Source: Geomobilimonas luticola | Lineage (GTDB): Bacteria > Desulfobacterota > Desulfuromonadia > Geobacterales > Geobacteraceae | Direction: 5' to 3' | DNA length: 64,000 nt | Assembly (NCBI RefSeq): GCF_018476905.1 | Contig: NZ_JAHCVK010000002.1 | Location: forward strand, 433,365 to 497,364 | In this document: positions 60,325 through 64,000 of the stretch, one piece after another | How positions within the stretch are numbered: the first letter of the stretch is position 1 | Layout of the letters: each line of letters begins with the position of its first letter | The notes under the pieces: generated by a model | Databases searched by the model: none | The model's input: the letters and a program-made list of their open reading frames with translations, nothing else | Told to the model about the DNA's origin: nothing | Translations under genes and position numbers: made by a program

Positions 60325-61175
60325 CAGATCCTCTTTTTGTAGATCACGGCGCCGGGAAACCGGAGCGGTTCGTAGATTTTTGTTATTCTGGCCAGAGATT
60401 CGGAGTGACCAAGGAAAAGATATCCGTCGGGTCGGAGTGCCCGGGCAAAACCCTCTACCGTTTTGTGCACGGTACTGTCATTGAAATAGATGACAACATT
60501 GCGGCAGAAGACAATGTCGAGGGAAGCTTCCGCAAAATGATCCGCGAATTCAAGGAGATTCCCCTGCTGGAAGCGGGTTATGCGCTGCAGCACTTCCTTG
60601 ACACGATAGCAGTCCCCCTCTTTCCGGAAATATCGCTCCAGCAGGTGAGGAGGAGTGACGGAGAGGGTCCGCCCCCCATAGAGTCCCGCCTCGGCCTTGG
60701 CAATGACAGCGGGGTCGATGTCTATGCCGACAACCTCTATGTCCCAGTCCCAGACAAACTGTCCCGATTCAAGGAGCAGCATGGCCAGGGTGTACGCTTC
60801 TTCCCCGCTGGAACAGCCCGCCGAAACGATCCGCAGGCGCCGGTCATGGGCACGCATCCTGTTCTCTTTCAGAACGGAAAGGATGAAGTCGGAGAAAACC
60901 TTGAGTTGTGCCTCCTCCCTGAAAAAATAGGTCTCGTTGTTCGTCAGCAGAGAGATGAAGTTGAGGTGTTCCGCCCTGTTCTGGGGAGAAAATTTCAGGT
61001 GGTAATAATAATCGGTTATGGAGCCAAGACGTAAATCATCGAGACGGGGAACGAGTTTGGCCGCCAGCGAACCCGCCTTGTTTTCGTCCAGTACCAGGCC
61101 GAAACGTTCGTTGACGAACTCCTGGATCAGGCGGAATTCCTCCACATTCATGTCAGGTCTGGCGGAAAGTGCCAT
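60324..61175 (-). CDS. cheR: Chemotaxis protein methyltransferase CheR (copy 1)
   Basis: 283 residues from ATG 61175. This start overlaps the HEAT gene stop (TAATG) and has GGAGCGG in front. The much longer open frame upstream is antisense-like sequence inside the HEAT gene. N-terminal alpha domain (about 8-75), then SAM-binding motifs SLLTNNETYFFREEAQLKVF, RIVSAGCSSGEEAYTLAMLL and DIVFCRNVVIYFNDSTVHKT. Methylates receptor glutamates, opposing CheB. Confidence 0.94.
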   Translation of the reverse strand: MALSARPDMNVEEFRLIQEFVNERFGLVLDENKAGSLAAKLVPRLDDLRLGSITDYYYHLKFSPQNRAEHLNFISLLTNNETYFFREEAQLKVFSDFILSVLKENRMRAHDRRLRIVSAGCSSGEEAYTLAMLLLESGQFVWDWDIEVVGIDIDPAVIAKAEAGLYGGRTLSVTPPHLLERYFRKEGDCYRVKEVLQRITRFQQGNLLEFADHFAEASLDIVFCRNVVIYFNDSTVHKTVEGFARALRPDGYLFLGHSESLARITKIYEPLRFPGAVIYKKRI

Positions 61176-62980
61176 TACCGCTCCGTTTCCCCGTCGAGTC
61201 CCGCTTTGATGACCATCGCAGCATGACGCACATCCGGGTCCGGATCGTTGTCGTGCATTCGGGAAAGGATGGAAAGAACCGAAGAATCGTGGCAGTTCCA
61301 GAATGCGTGGATAACGGCAAGCCGTATGACGGGGTGGGAGTCGTTCGCAAGTTCGCGCAAAACGGGCAAGCTTGTTTTCGCCCCCTGCCTCCCCACAAGG
61401 TCGATGACCCGTTCTCGCACCTCCAGCGACCCGCTTTTCGCCTGGGTGTGGAGCTCGGGCAATGCCGTTTCTCCGAACGCCAGGAGGGCGTCGAACGCCC
61501 CGCGACCGATTTCCTTGTCGCACAGCAAGTTCACCAGAGGGACAACGGCTTTCATGCTCCCCAGCTTTCCCAGTCCCGCAACAGCGTTTTTACGGACGAG
61601 AACGTCGGTATCGTCAAGTGCCATCAGCAGAGCGCCCACTGCCTCATCGCCACCAATCCCCGCCAGCAGCTTCAGTGCTTCAATCCTTACACTCCAGTGG
61701 GGGTCGTCCACCCCGCGGAAAATTGCCGGAAGCGCGGCGGGTGTGTCGAGGCAGGCCACCGCGTGCAGGGTGAGGCGGCGCATGTCGGGATCAGGGTGAT
61801 CCGTACATTGCATGAGACCGTTTACGGCAACGTGCCCACAGGGAGATGCCGTCGCAAGAGCATGAACAATGGCGAATTCCACGTGCCGCGGAAGATCACC
61901 CCTTTCCAGCAAAGCCAGAAGAGCTTCGACAACGGAACAGGTTCCTTTCCGCCCCAATGTCGCGATAATTGCCTGTTCCAGGCTTGCGTCCGAGGTGCGG
62001 GCATTCTGCAACACCTCTTCAAGAGGCACACCCGATTCAAAAGCTGCAAGGGCTGCCTGGACTTGTTCGTTGTCCGGCAAACCTGTGCCTGCAGCTGGTT
62101 CATCATCGGCAAGCGAGCCAGCGGTCGAGCTGGCCGCCGGCGGCCCTTCGCTCAATTCCAGCAGCGCACGGGCTGCCTCTGCAGTCGCTCCGTCACCGGC
62201 ATCGGCAAGCTGGCGCAGTTTTTCAACTACATTCACGGATGCCAGTAACGGGTGTGACGAACATCCCGACATTTCTCTGCCCGCGTCTCCGCAACAGATG
62301 CCACGAAGTGCCCTGGCAGCCGCGGCGGATCGTGCAGGCGATGCTCCTGTAAGGACAGCGACAAGCGAGGGAACTGCCCGGCGGTCTCCTATGGTTGCCA
62401 ACGCCTCAATGGCTGGCTCACCCAGCATCTCGTCGTTCACCAGCGGCAGCAGGTAGGGGACCGCCCGATTGTCGCGCATTTCGCGGATGGCGGCCAAGGC
62501 GGGATACTGTTGCCAGAAATCCTCCTGGAGCAGTTTGAGCAGCGGCAGCAGGGCCGAACGGTCGCCGATTCTTCCGAGGGCTTCGGCGGCGCCGTGCCGA
62601 ACATTGGCATCGGGATCATTCAGTGCGTCGATAAGTGGAGTTACTGCGTCCCGGCTTGCAATATCGCCCAGCATGACCGTACTGAAATTGCGGACCTCTT
62701 CATCTTTGTCATGCAGCAATTCAATAAGTCGGGGGACGGACTGCCGCCCGAAATGTACCAGCACCTCCATTGCGCCGTTGCGCAGATCGGCAAGGGCGTT
62801 GTTTCGCACGCTACGTTCCAGGACGGGATAGATGGTATCGAAATCGCGAGTCAGAAGCATATCCAGAACTTCCTGCTTGCACCCTTTCGCCTCGTCTCCG
62901 ACCAGCAGGAGGAGTTCAATTACCGGCAGTCCCTCCAGGCGTTCAGCGATGGAACTGAACCGTTCAGACAACTTGTCCAT
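61175..62980 (-). CDS. HEAT-repeat protein of the chemotaxis operon
   Basis: 601 residues, almost wholly HEAT/PBS-lyase-type helical repeats about 31 residues long (VRNFSTVMLGDIASRDAVTP; VRHGAAEALGRIGDRSALLP; VRIEALKLLAGIGGDEAVGA; VRKNAVAGLGKLGSMKAVVP). A short Cys-containing segment (ICCGDAGREMSGCSSH, about 230-245) interrupts the array, and an Ala/Gly-rich linker lies near 280-300. No enzymatic motif. Probably a protein-binding scaffold between the two CheR enzymes. Overlaps cheR copy 2 by 17 bases. Confidence 0.9.
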   Translation of the reverse strand: MDKLSERFSSIAERLEGLPVIELLLLVGDEAKGCKQEVLDMLLTRDFDTIYPVLERSVRNNALADLRNGAMEVLVHFGRQSVPRLIELLHDKDEEVRNFSTVMLGDIASRDAVTPLIDALNDPDANVRHGAAEALGRIGDRSALLPLLKLLQEDFWQQYPALAAIREMRDNRAVPYLLPLVNDEMLGEPAIEALATIGDRRAVPSLVAVLTGASPARSAAAARALRGICCGDAGREMSGCSSHPLLASVNVVEKLRQLADAGDGATAEAARALLELSEGPPAASSTAGSLADDEPAAGTGLPDNEQVQAALAAFESGVPLEEVLQNARTSDASLEQAIIATLGRKGTCSVVEALLALLERGDLPRHVEFAIVHALATASPCGHVAVNGLMQCTDHPDPDMRRLTLHAVACLDTPAALPAIFRGVDDPHWSVRIEALKLLAGIGGDEAVGALLMALDDTDVLVRKNAVAGLGKLGSMKAVVPLVNLLCDKEIGRGAFDALLAFGETALPELHTQAKSGSLEVRERVIDLVGRQGAKTSLPVLRELANDSHPVIRLAVIHAFWNCHDSSVLSILSRMHDNDPDPDVRHAAMVIKAGLDGETER

Positions 62981-63866
62981 TGGTATCGGACCCCGTTTTT
63001 CGATAGATTAGACAGCCCGCCTCACGAACCGGCGCAAAGTCGTGGCTGAACAGGTGGAGCGGCTCGGCGTCACCGGTGAACAGGTAACCGCCGGGGGCAG
63101 TGATACGATACAGAGCATCCACCAGAAGCTGCTGGCTGGCGGATGAAAAATATATCATGACATTTCGGCAGAGGACAATATCAAAGCCGCCCAGAGGGGA
63201 GATGTCGCTCCCCTCCCCCCCCTGCATGACATCGTTGAGATTGAGACGAGTGAATCTGACAAGCCGCCTGACATCCTCCCTGAAGGTAGCCCCCTCGTCA
63301 GTACCGTCCATATACTTCTTTTGCAGTGCTTTCGGTATGCCCATCAGGCGGGCTGTGTCATAGAAGCCGCGTCGAGCGACCTCGAGGCAGCTTTCGCTCA
63401 GATCGCCAGCCACGATCTCAATGTTCCACGCCCGCGGATAGCGCAGACCTTCCAAGACCATCATGGCGATGGTATAGGGCTCTTCCCCCGTGGAGCACCC
63501 AGCACTGAGGATCCGGAGGCGCATGTCGTTCAGACGTCCCGGATGCTCACCCATGGCAAGTCGCCGGAAGCTGACATTTCCCCGCTCCTCTTCAAGAGAC
63601 GGCAGGATATGATCGCGCAGATAGTCGAACTGGCGCGGGTTACGGAAGAAGCAGGTTTCATTCGTCGTGATAAGGTCCAGGAGCGCTATTTCCTCGGAGC
63701 GGGAGTTGAGCAGATAATCCCGGTACGCTGCCATGTCCGGCAAGGCAAGCACATCTGCGCGTTGCTGCAGTTTGCTTTTCAGCAGACCCCGCTTGTGCCC
63801 GGTGAAGTAGAGCCCGGTCCTGTCCTGCACATGCTGTCTGATTTCATCAAATACTGCATCTGCCAT
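62964..63866 (-). CDS. cheR: Chemotaxis protein methyltransferase CheR (copy 2)
   Basis: 300 residues. LDLITTNETCFFRNPRQFDY, LRILSAGCSTGEEPYTIAMM and FDIVLCRNVMIYFSSASQQL mark the CheR SAM domain. An insertion near 94-112 (EERGNVSFRRLAMGEHPG) distinguishes it from copy 1. Acts on MCPs, perhaps a different receptor class. Preceded by the end of an MCP gene, 29 bases away. Confidence 0.93.
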   Translation of the reverse strand: MADAVFDEIRQHVQDRTGLYFTGHKRGLLKSKLQQRADVLALPDMAAYRDYLLNSRSEEIALLDLITTNETCFFRNPRQFDYLRDHILPSLEEERGNVSFRRLAMGEHPGRLNDMRLRILSAGCSTGEEPYTIAMMVLEGLRYPRAWNIEIVAGDLSESCLEVARRGFYDTARLMGIPKALQKKYMDGTDEGATFREDVRRLVRFTRLNLNDVMQGGEGSDISPLGGFDIVLCRNVMIYFSSASQQLLVDALYRITAPGGYLFTGDAEPLHLFSHDFAPVREAGCLIYRKTGSDTNGQVV

Positions 63867-63895
63867 GGGCTGCCTTTGTACTTATATGGGCTTAG

Positions 63896-64000
63896 TCACG
63901 CCACCTTGAACTGGGCGACCATACCGGCCAGGTCGACCGCCTGCTGGGAAAGATTCTGGGCCGAACGGGAGAGCTGTTCCACCGAGGCCAGGTTTTCCCG
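63896..64000 (-). CDS. Methyl-accepting chemotaxis protein, C-terminal end (partial)
   Basis: Read on the minus strand from the right edge: 34 codons to a TGA at 63896-63898. RENLASVEQLSRSAQNLSQQ, then AVDLAGMVAQFKVA, the typical MCP tail after the signalling hairpin. The gene begins outside the window and heads the operon with cheR, the HEAT gene, cheR and cheB. Confidence 0.88.
   Translation of the reverse strand, partial: RENLASVEQLSRSAQNLSQQAVDLAGMVAQFKVA

Noticed and set aside
61176..61523. N-terminal extension of cheR copy 1 into the HEAT gene
   Set aside because: The extra ~116 residues are Arg/Pro/Gly-rich shadow sequence; the ATG at 61175 has a ribosome site and gives the normal CheR length.

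Overview
The window reads as chromosome of a high-GC, Geobacter-type member of the Desulfuromonadota. The supports are a GEMM-I riboswitch of the subtype described from Geobacter, several secreted c-type haem proteins, two very large secreted multicopper oxidases, an indolepyruvate:ferredoxin oxidoreductase / phenylacetate-CoA ligase / branched-chain amino acid transporter operon, and a chemotaxis operon with HEAT repeats. The assignment is by gene content and style only. No tRNA, rRNA, CRISPR array, IS element or phage gene was seen.

Layout. (1) 1-2052: a NarL-type response regulator and its PAS histidine kinase, minus strand. (2) 2406-15195, plus strand: a secreted subtilase, a WecA-like phosphoglycosyl transferase fused in frame to a periplasmic FKBP, a small exported protein, two giant multicopper oxidases and a second FKBP. 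(3) 15352-33559, plus strand: a Wzx/Wzy-type exopolysaccharide or capsule locus with export channel, chain-length protein, flippase, polymerase, glycosyltransferases, methyltransferases, a radical SAM enzyme, a beta-helix protein and a Wzi-like outer-membrane protein. (4) 33666-37694, minus strand: two haem-binding secreted proteins, the first controlled by a GEMM-I riboswitch. (5) 38007-49466, minus strand: an aromatic amino acid / arylacetate catabolic operon (iorA, iorB, paaK, ACT protein, two livK, livH, livM, livG, livF, second paaK). (6) 49728-58713: a small cytochrome c, Ppx/GppA, a Na/Pi cotransporter, cell-envelope proteins, HU, a TPR protein and an rRNA/tRNA uracil methyltransferase. 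(7) 58968-64000: infA, then a chemotaxis operon (cheB, cheR, HEAT protein, cheR, end of an MCP) running off the right edge.

The most striking feature is one C-terminal domain of five ~50-residue repeats carried by four different secreted proteins: the subtilase, both multicopper oxidases and the riboswitch-controlled dihaem protein. Each copy has exactly five repeats and stops at a Gly-Lys/Arg-Trp terminus, which suggests a closed five-bladed propeller acting as a shared surface or matrix module. The four genes surround the exopolysaccharide locus. I infer a coordinated extracellular redox/matrix system: polysaccharide scaffold, enzymes carrying a common docking domain, periplasmic FKBP chaperones beside the oxidases, and cyclic-dinucleotide control of at least one member. 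The binding target of the domain is unknown.

Other points of note are an amber codon that removes the last 17 codons of a glycosyltransferase, a nearly identical promoter-like element in front of the subtilase and the WecA-FKBP gene, and a ~120 bp imperfect palindrome between livG and livF.
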